Notes: generated by a model not told the origin, from the letters alone. A DNA stretch of 64,000 bases from Cavia porcellus (GCF_034190915.1 NW_026947491.1:21888101-21952100), one strand, 5' to 3'; shown: positions 11,896 to 24,051, counted from the stretch's first letter. Made by a program: numbers and translations.

Positions 11896-12609
11896 TTCAG
11901 ACATGGGCGCTTGAAACCAGCAGGAGGAGTAGGGGCCACATAGCTCAGAGTCTACCCCAGAGGACATCTAAAATACTGGGCAAAGAAACAAAATATTGAA
12001 GGCTGACTAGAGGAGGGCAAGGAGATGGCCCTCATGCAGCAGGGAAGGAGTCGAAAGAAACAAAGGCAAGTGGTGAAGAGGAGGGAAAAAGGAAATAAGT
12101 AAAATTTTGTTGTATAGAGGAGCCCAATAACTTCAATTACTGGAAACATTATATGCCATAACAAGAGCTAAATAAGATTAATATCCACAGGAGTGAAAAA
12201 TGGAATGTGGAAATTAGAGGAGGGAAGTTAGATATGAGGGGGCAGAATGGGATTTAAAAGAAAGAGCCAAGCTTTAAGGTCTGCACCTAACCACTCCCCA
12301 GGATGATCGTCGAGAGCATGAGCTGCAAATATAAACCAATAAAATTAAAACATAAAGAAACTGAGGTAAAATGTGGCTTCCTATCAGGATCTGGGGCCTC
12401 TCCATGTAATATTTATCTCAATTTTTTCAAATTCACATGTCCATCCTCATCATGAAGTCTCAGCCTAGTGGTTGCTGTTTGGATAGAACATGTTCTCAGC
12501 TGTGCAGAACTCACATTATAGTGGGTCAAAATGACTCTGCTGTGTTCATCTGGCACAGGACCCAGTGAAGCTCAGGGAACCTGGTAACAGTCTGGATGGA
12601 AGCTGGATC

Positions 12610-12648
12610 CACCGTGAGGAGCAGTCAGTGTGAGCCTAATCACAACCC
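12610..12648 (+). pseudogene. VH6: orphan RSS and V-gene 3' flank
   Basis: CACCGTG (12610-12616), then 23 bp including the 'cagtgtgagcc' block typical of the spacers here, then TCACAACCC (12640-12648). The following 'ccctgcagggatcaggaccca' also resembles the 3' flank of the other V segments. No recognisable V exon lies upstream, so this is a V remnant reduced to its signal. Confidence 0.6.
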
Positions 12649-12649
12649 T

Positions 12650-13230
12650 CACCCCTGCAGGGATCAGGACCCACAGACCCTGCGCCTCACAGCCCAGGGG
12701 TGTGCAGTCCCTTCAGAGGGAGCCAAGGAGCACTCAGTAGGATCAGGTGTCCCAGGAGTCAGCCCTTCCAAGTCCCAGCACAGGAGCAGCTGCACGGAGA
12801 GCCATCCACGGAGAGCTGCTGAGACCCTGTTCCTCCTCACTCCTCATCTTCCTTTCCTCTATGGAAGTAGAGTAATAATGGGCCCTGTGTGTCTTTCATT
12901 ACATGTTTTACATAGATGTTAGGATAATAATATTTTATAAGCATTAATCTGGTAATCATTGACAAGCTTATTGAAATAATTTGTATATCAAAAATGTCAC
13001 CAATTAAAAGTTTAAAGGTCATTATTTGTGAATTTATGCTATGAAAACTGCAACCATCCACACAAAGTCCTTTTAAATCAAATTTCTAAATTCCAAAGGG
13101 ACACCACATTTTTCGCTGTCCTGTCCATTCTTGCATAGCCCACTACCTAATTCCACCACATGAGAACAAAACTATTTCTGTCCTTATGGTTTTCCCATTT
13201 CTGGAAATTTTTCTTAAGGCTCCTAAAATA
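12650..13230. other. intergenic, nothing recognised
   Basis: Decayed V 3' flank to about 12840, then AT-rich unique sequence. Confidence 0.5.
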
Positions 13231-13870
13231 AGGAAGGTTTTATCCAAATTCAATGCTTAGCAAAACAATTTCAGGTGTTTGCGTTTTATGCCACTCTCTG
13301 TGGTTAGACTATAAATTACAGGAAATACACAGACTACTGTGGATGTGGAAATATTAGAGTCCTTAAAAATGTTGGTGAAAGTGACAGATTTCCTAGCTCA
13401 TCTAGTAGATTAGTATCTTTTAAAATTAACACAAGGAATTCCTCATGTGACTTTACAAATGGGTAATTAGCCAAAAGCATTGAAACTGCATAGTTATACA
13501 ATATTTTGCAAGCTAAGGTTCCTGTAAAAATTCTTCTTGGTAACCAAACTTAGAAACTACCCAAAAGTCCATCAATTCAGAGAGGGCAATCAAATAACTT
13601 ATGTCCACATGTGAGATATTCTTCATCCATAAAGGAAATGAAATTTATATCTTTGTGATTGCATGAATGTTCCTTCAAAAACATACTCATAGATATAAAA
13701 ATCCCTCCCATGTGACTCTACAGATGTGTAATATCCACATTTTTTGTAGCATTGCATCCAGAAAATAGTTATACCTTCCAGTGATACAAGGACATGGATT
13801 ACACAGGGGAAATATAGAAATATCATGAATTTAAAATTTTTTTAAAAATAAATATCATGAATTTCCTTAC
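13230..13870 (+). repeat. old L1 ORF2 3'-end remnant
   Basis: Plus-strand L1 tail: the 'cccaaaagtccatcaa' motif and the following 'catccataaaggaaatgaaa' correspond to the conserved C-terminal part of L1 ORF2. Highly diverged, with stops and indels. Confidence 0.65.
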
Positions 13871-14919
13871 AATGATGAACATACAGAGTAAGTGCTCTTA
13901 GGAGAGAGTCACAAATAACTTAATGCTGAAAATCCCACTCAGTTGTGTACTTAAAATTTGCTCTCACTGTATGTGGGTAAAATTCCTGCAAAGTGCCATT
14001 GTAAAAGATAAATCAAAAGCGTTAACATGTAATACATTTCTGAAGCAAGCAAACAGTCCATAAAACAAATTTAAAGTTCAAAAACTACTGTAAAGTTCTA
14101 GCAATACACTAATGTAGAAACCATGCACAGATGTATAAGAATAATACAAGGGACTTCCGGGAGAACATGGTGGACAAATAACAGCAGCCACAGAGGCTCT
14201 CTGAGATTACCACCTTAGAATCCAGGACGGTGCCATGTGAGGAGTCCTAAGTGAGGGGAGCTGTAACCTGCTGACCCAGGAATGAACTAAGCTGAGAGAA
14301 ACCAACTGGAAATGCAGTCCTGATGCTATAACAGGAACAGATAAAAATCTCAGCATGGAAGCTGGATCCCACACCATTGGAAGCCACAATTTGAATTTCC
14401 TGCTGCTGCTACTGCATCCCAATCAGCACGGCAGGGAGAGAGACGCGCGAAAGCTCTGAGAGTGGGAATCAGCAAACCAAACGGCGTTGAGAGCTGGACT
14501 GGCAGAGAGCCCTGCATTGACCTGCGGTAAGTAAGACAAATGGGGACCCTTAAATAGATTAGGAGGCTCCAACAGAGGACATTCTGGGAACGGGCAGACT
14601 AGCCGGAACAGGGCCCAGCAGTGACTTTAGTCGCATATTCCCTTCTCAAGTGGGATTGTTGGGGAGCGCTTGGCCTGGTGACGCCACGGACTAAGATCCA
14701 GTAGGCTAGCCCAAACCAGGTCCCTGCACCTGGTGGTGCACCCTAGCAGTGAAGGCTTCACTAGGTTGATCTGGAGGGGGGCGGGCCCAGCAGAGGCTGC
14801 CCAGGTCTGTGTCTCCCTAGTACACTGCAGTGGGCGGGGTACACCTAGCTGGTGGATTCAAACCAACTGTAACAGACAAAGAGAAAAAAAAAAAACACTG
14901 GGCCTTCTACATACACTTG

Positions 14920-15990
14920 TATGGAAGGAACAAAAACACAGGAAAAAGGAGCAATAAGAAAGGGTCCTCAGTCCCGAATCGTGAGAACACTGATACAGGA
15001 AGGGTAAATGCAAAAGAGAATGAAGACAGAAAACATGCAATATCAGACACGACACCAATAGACATAAAGCAATATCTCCGGAGACTCATAGACGAGTTCA
15101 AAAGAAGTATTTAATGTAATAAAACAAGAAATAAGTAGAATAGTTAGAGAAATGCTAAGCACCACCCAAGAAAAAACAGATGGTGGAATGGAAGAACAGA
15201 AAAAAAGGGGAGAATTGTTTGATGGAGAAAATAGAGAAAACATAGAATATGTGAAGCAGGTTCAAAGAGATTACCAGGAAACTAAAAACTCTATTGAAAG
15301 CTGGCATAACAGCTTGAAAGAAACTAAGGACAGATTATCAGAACTGGAGGACAGATTTGTAAGGTGGGAGCATGAAATGAAAAACTTCTTAAAAATAACA
15401 AGAAAACAAACAGCAATAATACAAAGGCTAGAAGATGATAAGAGGATCTATAACTTAAGAATTAAGAACATAAAAGAGGAAGTAGGGACTCAACCAAATG
15501 AACTACAAAAGCCATTCACAGAAATAATCCAGGAGAATTTCCCTAATTTAGCAAAAGGTAAAGATACTCAGATGTATGAGGCATACAGGACCCCAGCCAC
15601 CTACAACCCAAACAGAGCTACACCCAGGCATATAATAATCAAAATTCCAGAAATCCAATATAAGAACACAATATTAAAAGCCATCAGAGACAAGAAACAG
15701 ATCACTTAACAAGGGAACAACCATCAGAATTACAGCAGACTTCTCGGCACAAACCATCAAATCACGAAGAGCATGGGGGGAAATAATTCAAGTTTTGAAA
15801 GATAATATCCTCCAGCCAAGATTGATATATCCTGCACAACTGTCCCAATAAATTGATGGAAAAACAAGGTGCTTCCAGGATAAAGAGGAACTAGGGGAAT
15901 TTGCAACCACCACTTCAACAATACAGAGATTACTTCAGGATATCCTAAAAATGAAAAATACCAAGATTCCAGAAACAGTGGCATAGCAGC
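14920..15990 (+). pseudogene. ORF1 of the HAL1-like element, broken
   Basis: Encodes an L1 ORF1p-like RNA-binding chaperone. A coiled-coil part rich in E, K and Q (15152-15400) is followed by an RRM-like part (about 15440-15600; KNIKEEVGTQPNE, FPNLAKG) and the C-terminal domain (YRTPATYNPNRATPRHIIIK, then ITADFSAQTIKSR). The N-terminal section has stops and a frameshift around 15110-15150, and a TAA at about 15707 breaks the C-terminal domain. The longest open part is 15152-15709. Not a host gene and no longer functional. Confidence 0.85.
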
Positions 15991-16123
15991 CACAATGAAT
16001 GGAGCAGAAAGCAAAATGAAGAAGACAAACTGACAACTAATGACAGAAAAAGAGCTCAACAGAAATGAGGCAGAGAAGGTTGGATGGTAGGAACAGCCAT
16101 TTTAGATAAAACAAGACATCATA

Positions 16124-16248
16124 ATAGGTACTGCTGGGGGCCTGGGGGTTTAGCTCAGCGTCATAAGCACCTGCCTTGCAAGCAGGCAGTTGTGAGTTCG
16201 ATCCCCAGTACCGATAAAAAAGGAAAAAGACAAAAAATAGGTAGTGCT
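16124..16248 (+). mobile_element. ID SINE inside the HAL1-like element
   Basis: tRNA-Ala-derived ID element (16136-16236) with A/B box sequences, ending in CCGATAAAAAA and an A-rich tail. It is flanked by ataggtactgct (16124-16135) and ataggtagtgct (16237-16248), so it inserted after the LINE. Confidence 0.92.
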
Positions 16249-17495
16249 GATTTAATATCCTCTTGTTTTGAAGTTCCATCAAGCTTTTGTTCTTCTGTCT
16301 CCATCAGTTTTAACCTGCTGTATCTTACTGGATTTTGTTATATGTGATAATATAAACCAAAACTTTTATAAACAGGAGATTATACAGAAACCATGTTCAT
16401 TTTCTGTTAGTTGATTCTAAATACCCAGTAATACTGTCATTCTCTTGAACAGTTTAACATTGTCTTGATATGTTTGATGTTACAGTATATGAAGTTATAC
16501 CCAAAGATTTTAAGGGAAGAAGCACTATGGTAACTACTATTATGTTGAGATTATCTTGTGGTGAAACACTATTTTGCTTAAATTGCTATGTTTTGACATG
16601 CGATGTTTTGTTATTATGCCCTCTTTTTTATCTCAATCTCCTTTTTATTATCTAATTTTTCATTTTTATCCTTTTAACTAAGGGAACAATAAATAAAAAA
16701 TAGCAGGATATAGTAACCCACTTTGATTTCCTATTAACTTGGTTTGAAACCCTGTTTTGCTCTCACCACCTTGTTTTGACTGATTTTCCTCTATTCTGTT
16801 ATGCTTGATAGTACCAAGTTCGAAAGTATAGGCAACAACTATGAAGACAATAAGATTCATTACGACGCCCATTCTGGTTGACTATTATCTTCTTTTGAAT
16901 TCCTCTAATGTCTCCAATGTTTTGGTTTTATTGGCCTTATTCTTTACTGTTTTGTTCAATTTATTATAACTGATGATATAGGCAAATCTTTTTAAGATAA
17001 CAAGAGGCATTATGGTAACCATTGTTGATCACCTTGTATTTTGTTTTTACGTTATGTATTATGTCCATCCTTTTGATTTGACTGACTCTGTCCTGTTATG
17101 TCACATTTGGTCTTACTTTCTTCAAAAAAAAATGTAATAAGAACTGTGGGAGTAATAAAACCCAAAATGTATAATTGTCATTGTACAAAGAAAGGAAAAG
17201 AAAGTGCTCTAAAAGATATAACTGCATATATATTTAAGTGTATAAGATAGATAACCATATTACTGAGTTTTCTTGGATCACTGAACAAAACTCTTTGCAG
17301 TCTCACTGTTTGAAAGTCCCCTCTATATGCTTTAATGTTGTAACTTAAACAACTATTTCTAAGATAACAATATGTAATTAACTAGTGATTTTCTACTGTT
17401 TACTTTTCCTGAAATTCTGTATAACTTGTACCCTTTTTCTGTTTTTTTTTCTTCTTTCTCCTTAAATAAAATTTTAAAAAAAAGAACAATACAAG

Positions 17496-18000
17496 CAGGG
17501 AAGAACTGTTCTGCACAAATGGCACAGGAGAGCTCATCTCTAATGACACAGAGATGGAAACCAGAACAGCAAGGGGGAAAATGAACTCAAAGGAAAGGAA
17601 ACTTAGTAACTTGGTGATTTCTTACAGTAGCCATGGTATAAATGACACAGATTTAATAGAGGGATCACTGAGATCACATAAAAGGTGTTTGTGATAAGGA
17701 GAGCCACGTAGACAGAGAGAAACCAGAGACTTCTCAACAGAAAATAGAGAAATGATCCAAAGTGGATTTAGACCACTATACGCCACTCCCACCACAAGAC
17801 CAGAGCGGGGACTTGAGAGCTTTAGAGCGTCACACATGGAAGACGTGACCTCAAGTCTCGTTTCTTGGGGTTTCCTCAAGAGTCATCACAAATATTTTGG
17901 AGCTACCCATCTCAGTCACCCATGAGGCTCCTGTGAATCCAATAACGGTGCAGAAGAAGGTGCACACTCCATGCCTTAAGTATGATGAGCCCACACACAC
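17496..18000. other. intergenic, nothing recognised
   Basis: Unique sequence between the HAL1-like element and a decayed V 3' flank. No gene seen. Confidence 0.5.
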
Positions 18001-18620
18001 ACACGTCTGCAGGCATTCACAGGACCAGCAGGGGACATGCAGGACACACGGAGCACAAGAGATCAGGATGAGAGCATTTGAGAATACCTGAAGGGTTTTC
18101 TTTCCACTACATTGTCCTCTCTCCAGGACACTGGAGCCTGAAGGAGCTCTCGGTCTCTAAGCTTACACTGCTGTGTGTTCATAGAGGAAGGCTTTTTGTT
18201 TTTTAGCATCTAGTTCATGACAAGAGGAATTTTGTGTGTTTCAGTGAATTCTTATTTAAATCCAGGTGATTACACAGTGTAACTCAGTGTTTGGCCCAGA
18301 AATACCTGATGATTATTCACCCCTATTAAGTGCACATCTGCCATCCACCATCAGGCGCATCTGCACGTCATCCAGCCCTGCTTCATGCAAAGCCCTTTGA
18401 TCCTAAGGTTTGTGAAACATTTTCTATGTGGATGTGCTTGCTCACACATTGCTGTAGGTCCTTTACCTTCCCTGAGAACCTGAGAGAGGACACAGAGCCC
18501 CAATACTGAAGCTGCTCACTGCTGACTCAGGGGCATCTTCCTTGTCATCCCCAAACTCTCTCTGCTTCCTGCCACCCTCCCCTAGTCCTCCTCCTCCTCC
18601 TCAGCCTGCTCCTCACCAGG
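18001..18620 (+). other. V-gene 3' flank without a V segment; copy of 60890-61530
   Basis: 'aggaccagcaggggacatg' followed by 'caggacacacggagcac' matches the sequence after VH12 and VH10, and the alignment with 60890-61530 runs for about 600 bp. No V exon or clear recombination signal remains on its left, so a V segment has probably been deleted here. Confidence 0.65.
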
Positions 18621-19011
18621 GAGACTGTCGGGCCTGGTCCATCACCTGACCAACAGAAATGACAGTAAAGCAAGCTCTCAAGAAGCATGGATGAAACCAT
18701 AGGAGAGAGACCAGGGAGACACAGAGGGATCTGTGCTCAGTTTAGTCCTGAGAACCAGTTCCAGAGCCTGGATGGGAATAGAGTTGGGTTGAGGTACAGG
18801 AAGGGGAGAGGCCATGAGAAATCCCCTCCTGGGATCAGGAAGGTGTGGTCATCAATTGCCATGCTTCCACCGCTCCTCTGAATTGAACTTCCCATTTATC
18901 ACAGACTTAAAATCAACTGAAAATCAGAATAGGAGGTCCCTCACTTGAGCAATAAAGAAACAGATACACCTGAGCTCAATGTCCCATTGATATAGGAAGT
19001 GTGCACCCTAT
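18621..19011. other. upstream flank of VH7
   Basis: Aligns with 5110-5470 before VH2 and 63690-64000 at the right edge. No gene. Confidence 0.65.
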
Positions 19012-19019
19012 ATGAAAAT
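19012..19019 (+). promoter_or_regulatory. mutated VH7 octamer
   Basis: ATGAAAAT at the position where VH2 has ATGCAAAT. The central C is lost, which should weaken Oct-factor binding. Confidence 0.7.
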
Positions 19020-19126
19020 ATTGCTCCAACTTTAGATTCATAATCTGCTCACAGTTTGTGGAACTCACAGCTCCATTCCCAGACAGGGTCATGGACTCCC
19101 TGAAAGGGAAGAGTATAATCTACAAG

Positions 19127-19562
19127 ATGAGACTGCTGGATCTTCTCCTTTGCCTGATGACAGCTCCCAATGGTGAGTGCCCTCAGTGTCAGACATGGGT
19201 CCATGGAAATCTCACCAAACCATGTAATGTATAAGATCATTTTTATTGTCCCCAGGTGTCCTGTCCCAGCTGCAGCTGAAGGAGTCAGGGCCTGACCTGG
19301 TGAAGCCCTCACAGACCCTTTTCTTAACCTGCTCAGGCTCTGGCTACTCCATCACCAGTGATAATGCTTGGATCTGGATCCCTCAGCCCCCAGGAAAGAG
19401 CCTGCAGTGGATGGGGCATGTTTGGTACGATGGTGACACTAAGTACAACCCGACTCTCCAGAGCCGCATTTCCATCTCCAGAGACACAGGCAAGAACCAG
19501 TTCTCCCTGCAGCTGAACTCTGTCACCACAGAAGACACAGCCACCTATTACTGTGCAAGATA
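19127..19562 (+). CDS. VH7: clan II IGHV, open frame but defective RSS
   Basis: Leader exon 19127-19172 ([15 protein letters not shown]) with GTGAGT donor, V exon 19256-19562 after CCCCAG. The exon is open throughout: [16 protein letters not shown], first cysteine in FLTCSGSG, tryptophan in [17 protein letters not shown], a [15 protein letters not shown]2, [20 protein letters not shown], and YYCAR. The family is that of mouse IGHV3 and human IGHV4. FR2 has Pro where Arg or His is usual (WIPQPP). The heptamer is TATAGTG and the octamer is mutated, so I expect little or no V(D)J use; in IMGT terms this would be an 'ORF'. It may serve as a donor for gene conversion, which is only a guess. Confidence 0.9.
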
Positions 19563-19601
19563 TATAGTGATTTCCTATAATTGTAAGCTCAAACATAAAC
19601 C
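19563..19601 (+). other. VH7 recombination signal, defective heptamer
   Basis: TATAGTG (19563-19569), 23-bp spacer, ACATAAACC (19593-19601). The first three heptamer bases, CAC, which are essential for RAG cleavage, have become TAT. Confidence 0.9.
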
Positions 19602-21455
19602 TCCCTGCAGGGAAACAAACATCCAGCAGGGGCACGCTGTACACACTGCTCTAGGGAACCAACTTCTCAGCCCTGTCGTGACAGCCGGGAGGGTTTTTTT
19701 CAGTAATCCAGGGAGAGATTCTAGGAACCTTCTATGTCGCTGATCCTACAGAGCTATGTTTTCATGGAATCGGGCTTTTGTTACTTTCCTGTCAATGCAC
19801 AATGCATTTTCAATGAAGCCCTTGTTCACAGCACAATGATTACACTGTCCCAAGCCCAAGAAATTTAGATGTAGAAATATTTAACTATGAAAATTGTTTC
19901 TCTGTTGAATGCAAGTCTGCCTTCCACCTGTAGGGTCTCGTGTCCTGAAAGGCACTTTCCAAATCTGTTCATGCAGAGACTTTTACTCTGAATAGCTGGA
20001 CATCTCTATGTGTTGATCTGAGTGTTCATCTGGTATTGGAACTGTTGATTTCCCCACACTTGGCAATGTAGGGTAATGCCTTGGGAGAGCTGTGGTAGAT
20101 TCCACTGTGGAGGGGCCTCTCTCAGCATCAAACTGGTAAGGACCATCACGCTGTCCCACACCTTGCAGTCATAGGGCAGTGCCCAAGGTGTATTCATTAG
20201 GTCCTATTGTTAGTAATAGTGAGTCTCAGAAATTTCTGTTGAATATATTAAATATCATGTTTGTGTGTCTTGCAGAGTGAACTTAGTATATTTACATTAC
20301 CTTCCATAAAATTTGGACATTTCTGCAACTGTCATCAGCATGTTTGGGAACAATGTTGTCAACTTTTTCCTTATGCACCGGTTGACCTGGGAACCTGACC
20401 AAGGATCCATGGAAGAACAAGGTACCCACAGCAGAGTCAAGACCAAGATATAAGTTCAGGGCCTGACCGCAGAAGATCCTGGACTCCAGTTCTCTCTGTG
20501 CTCTCCCAAGTCCCTGAGGACAAAACTAGGAGAAATCTTCATTCTGACTCCTTCTCATGTAAAATGTTTAAGAGAGAGGTTTGGGATCATAGGGATTTGG
20601 GGACATGGGAAATTGCCATTGAATTGATTCCCTAAGATGCAAATCATGGTTGTTTCTCTACAGGTTTAGATATATAAAAGTCATTTATTGATAGTTTCAA
20701 AATTATGAACAAAATTAAGTATTACAAAGGGAATCGGGGCAAGCATTTTAATATAATTATCTATCCATTTTTGTATCATCTATCTATTGAACTATTTGTC
20801 TATATTTCCATCTATCATCATTGTATCCATCCATGCTCTGTCGTATTTCTATTGACCCATCAACTCACTTTGCATTCACCTTTCATTTGTTTCTACTGTA
20901 AATGTATTATTTATTCACATACTTGTAATCTATCATTAACTGTGTGCCTTATTTCTGTCTTTATGCCTGTATCATCCAAAATTTAACTATTTTGTTTCAC
21001 TCTGCCCATGCAAATCTTAACTATTTCATCAGCTCTCATCTACCTATCATTGATGGTTGTATCATCTGCTTCTTAAATATTTATTAACATAGGTGAGACA
21101 AAAAACTGTCCTTGTGTAGTCTGTAAAGATTGATGTAATTGAAAATTTGGCTAAGAAGCTGAGAAAATGGTACAACCAACAAGACCAGTTTCCCATGATT
21201 TACTTCCTTTTGTAAAAAAAAAGAAGTGGCAGCACTATGCTGGAAAAGAACACATTTTTTCTTTAAAAATTATGCTTGCCCTAAACATAGCAGTCCCTGT
21301 CCTGAGCATTTGCTACATCAGAATCAGATTTGATGGTCATTCTGCTATAAGCAATCCTGCAAAACAGTTAGTGCTTTGTGTGTTTTGAAAACTAGAAATA
21401 GCAAAAATGAGTTTTAAATTTGGAGCAGGGGTACAAACTAGAAAGCATTTGTAGA

Positions 21456-21496
<41 letters not shown>

Positions 21497-21521
21497 GTGC
21501 GTGCGTGCACACACACACACA
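21456..21521. repeat. (TC)n(CA)n microsatellite
   Basis: A CT run followed by CA repeats with a short GTGCGTGCGTGC interruption. Confidence 0.95.
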
Positions 21522-22320
21522 GGGATATCCATTTCATTTAAGAAAAGTATATTTAAACTTTGAATGCCCACATTTTCACAAAATTCATTTATCTCTGCCA
21601 GAGCTCTCAGTTTCTTTATTGTGCTTCATTACTTGTGTAATTATCAATCACTCATCTGTATGTGATGTTGCATGAAATAGGAAATGACTTCTGAAAACTA
21701 AATAATGTCTCCCTCCTATAATCAGTTTCTTGTGAGTTAAGAATACACTGACCTGAAGGAAATGACCTACACTGCTGACCCCTTCACATTCATGACTCCT
21801 GAAGGCAGAGCTAGTGATGTCCTGACCCTGAAATCCCTGCCTCTCTCAAGTCACAATGGACTTCACCATCAAGCTCATCATGTGAAAGTAAACAACCCTT
21901 ATCTCTTCATCCTTCACTGCTCCATCTGGCTGTCAGAGCAAGACCCAGACCCCCTCAGGTGCAGGAAGTGAATCCCGCAGAAGGTAGGAAACTGCAGAGC
22001 ATCCCAAAAAACGACACCAGCACAACTGTGAGATTGGACCCGGTGCAGAGCAGCCACAGAGTGCACGTCTGTGGTCTCATTTGTTGCAAGACCTTGACCT
22101 ACAGAGCCATCATCATAAAAAGCGGTCAAGGATACTTCAGGCTTCAGCCACCCTTCATTTATTTAGAGGGTATTTGCATTCGACCTTTAATTTGGTACTA
22201 GACAGATTGAAAGCTTTGGGCCATTAAGAAAGAGTAAAATGACTTCAGTAAGAGATAGAAGAGGATGGAGAGCTGGGGTCTGAGAGCCTAGGCTCCCAGT
22301 GTTTCCATATGGGAGCTCAT

Positions 22321-22334
22321 GCGCCCCCTGGAGG
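22321..22334 (-). promoter_or_regulatory. CTCF-type motif, minus strand
   Basis: On the minus strand reads CCTCCAGGGGGCGC, a strong match to the CTCF core. It points opposite to the motifs found after VH10 and VH12 and has no V segment beside it. Confidence 0.5.
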
Positions 22335-24043
22335 ACGTCATTACCACGTGGAGTCTTTTTTGAGAGATTTGCGTGGAAGAGACCAGAGTTCAATAGTCGA
22401 AATCAGTTGAGACCTGAGCTGATCTCTTGTTTTGCCTCCCTGCAATGGAGGGACCCAGTGTGCATCTCTTCCACTATCTGAGGGTGCAGAAACTAGACAA
22501 GAGTTAGAGCACACAGCTGAACCCTGCCGGACACCAGCTCCGTCATTGCCTGCTCTTGAACTTTCAGGACCAGAAATGTAAGACAAAACATGTATTTAAT
22601 GTAAGTTGCTCTTGTGGAGTATTTTTACAGGGGCTGTCATAGACATGCTCACCCCCTAAGTTTCTGCACCTGTCTGTTAACACTCCGATGTTTCAGCACA
22701 TGCAGCCTTTAGTAATCCAGAAATTGCTTCCAGGTTAATCACCTGATCACATGGCCTAGAATGACCTGGGACCTAGGTAGATAAAGTTTCATCCTATTTA
22801 TTATGTAAAGCTTGTATCCCCAAATTCTGTATAGTTTGTGCCTTATAATTTCATTCCTTTTATGTGGTTACAAATTATTGATTTAGTTAATCCAGTTTTT
22901 TATGGTTGTACTGTTTGTTATTTAAAAACAACTTTTTTGGTGTGTCTACATTTTGAAGATGATGATCAGAGGCCTTTGTAATAACCAGAAGCTTGGAACA
23001 CTTAAATGAACACTAACAGACTACCTGAGGAATTAATCTGAAGCATTTAACCATTAATTTACTGATTATTTTTACCTTTCTGGGGAAGAAAAGTCCTCAG
23101 AATCAATAGGCAAATAGCCTAGCACTGAGCTGTATCTCCAGTTTTATTTTTACATATTTGTGAGTGAATCAGCTTAAATATCTGTGACTGCTCATTCATA
23201 TAGTCATATACAGATATCTCAAATAAATATTCTGTGTTAAACATAACCAGCATTATAGAGGGTATGCTCTTAGTATATATGTTGAAATAGGACAGTTAAT
23301 GTAAAGCAACCTGAGGATGGTCACAAACTGCCTGGAGTAGAGGAGGGAGGGATTGCAGAGGAGCCTCAGGATACACTGAGGATGACCCATGAGTTCACTG
23401 CTGAGATTGTGTGGGTTGTGGTACAAGTGTTCCTGTGTTTAAATCCTTCTCAGGTGCACACTTTTTCTATGGGAAGTTTATCTGTTATGTCTAATGAAGC
23501 TATCACAGACATACAAAGTCTCAACACACAGAAAGAGTGAGAGAGTTCATGAGAGGTGAAACTAAGAGCCTCAGTAGCAGGCATCCACATGGACAAAGCT
23601 TGTGTTTTCTCTCAGCAGACAGAAGAATGCAGCAAAGTCACACATGTCCTCTCTGTAGGAAGAGGGGAAGACAGTCATCCCAGGTGTGTGTGATCTATCC
23701 AGGACGTGGGACAAGAAGCAGTTTGTTCACAGCTTAGGAGAGCGTAGGCCCAGAGATTGGGAGAACATTTACAGCACATTAGCTCTTCTATAGGAAAGGA
23801 AAATATTCCTGACAATTTGATAAATTTACAAATTTCCAAGGCAGAAAAATATAAATAATCATGTTATGAGTACACGAAAAATATAGACAAAGAGATAAAG
23901 ACCAAGAATTCATCTCATGATGAGTTTTTATGTTGTCTTGAATGAGATCATTTAGCCAAACATTCTCGGCACATTAACATCAAATGGGAGCTCTGTGCTT
24001 TCTGAGTTTTTCATGCCCAGAGCTGTCTATATAGGAGGAGGCC

Positions 24044-24051
24044 ACGCAAAT
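24044..24051 (+). promoter_or_regulatory. mutated VH8 octamer
   Basis: ACGCAAAT within the same promoter context as VH5 and VH10 (TATATAGGAGGAGGCC before it, AGGGCCTCCCT after it). One base differs from ATGCAAAT. Confidence 0.7.

Larger units (their letters stand above)
14138..17495 (+). mobile_element. full-length HAL1-like (ORF1-only) LINE with TSDs
   Basis: The element runs from the ggacttccggg 5' end at 14151 to an A-rich tail at about 17482, flanked by agaataatacaag (14138-14150) and agaacaatacaag (17483-17495), 12 of 13 identical. It has a 5' UTR, one L1-type ORF1 region (about 14920-15990) and a 1.4-kb 3' UTR, with no endonuclease or reverse transcriptase. This is the layout of HAL1, the 'half-L1' elements of placental mammals, which depend on L1 for movement. 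Its 3' UTR aligns with that of the L1 at 50311-57551. An ID SINE sits inside it. Confidence 0.85.
19602..24040. other. intergenic, no gene; partly a copy of 6060-7900 and 10500-11280
   Basis: 19800-21420 aligns with 6300-7890 and 23300-24040 with 10520-11280. The middle (21540-23280) is unique to this copy; I recognise no protein or repeat family in it apart from the CTCF-like motif at 22321. Short open frames here have no recognisable similarity. Confidence 0.55.
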
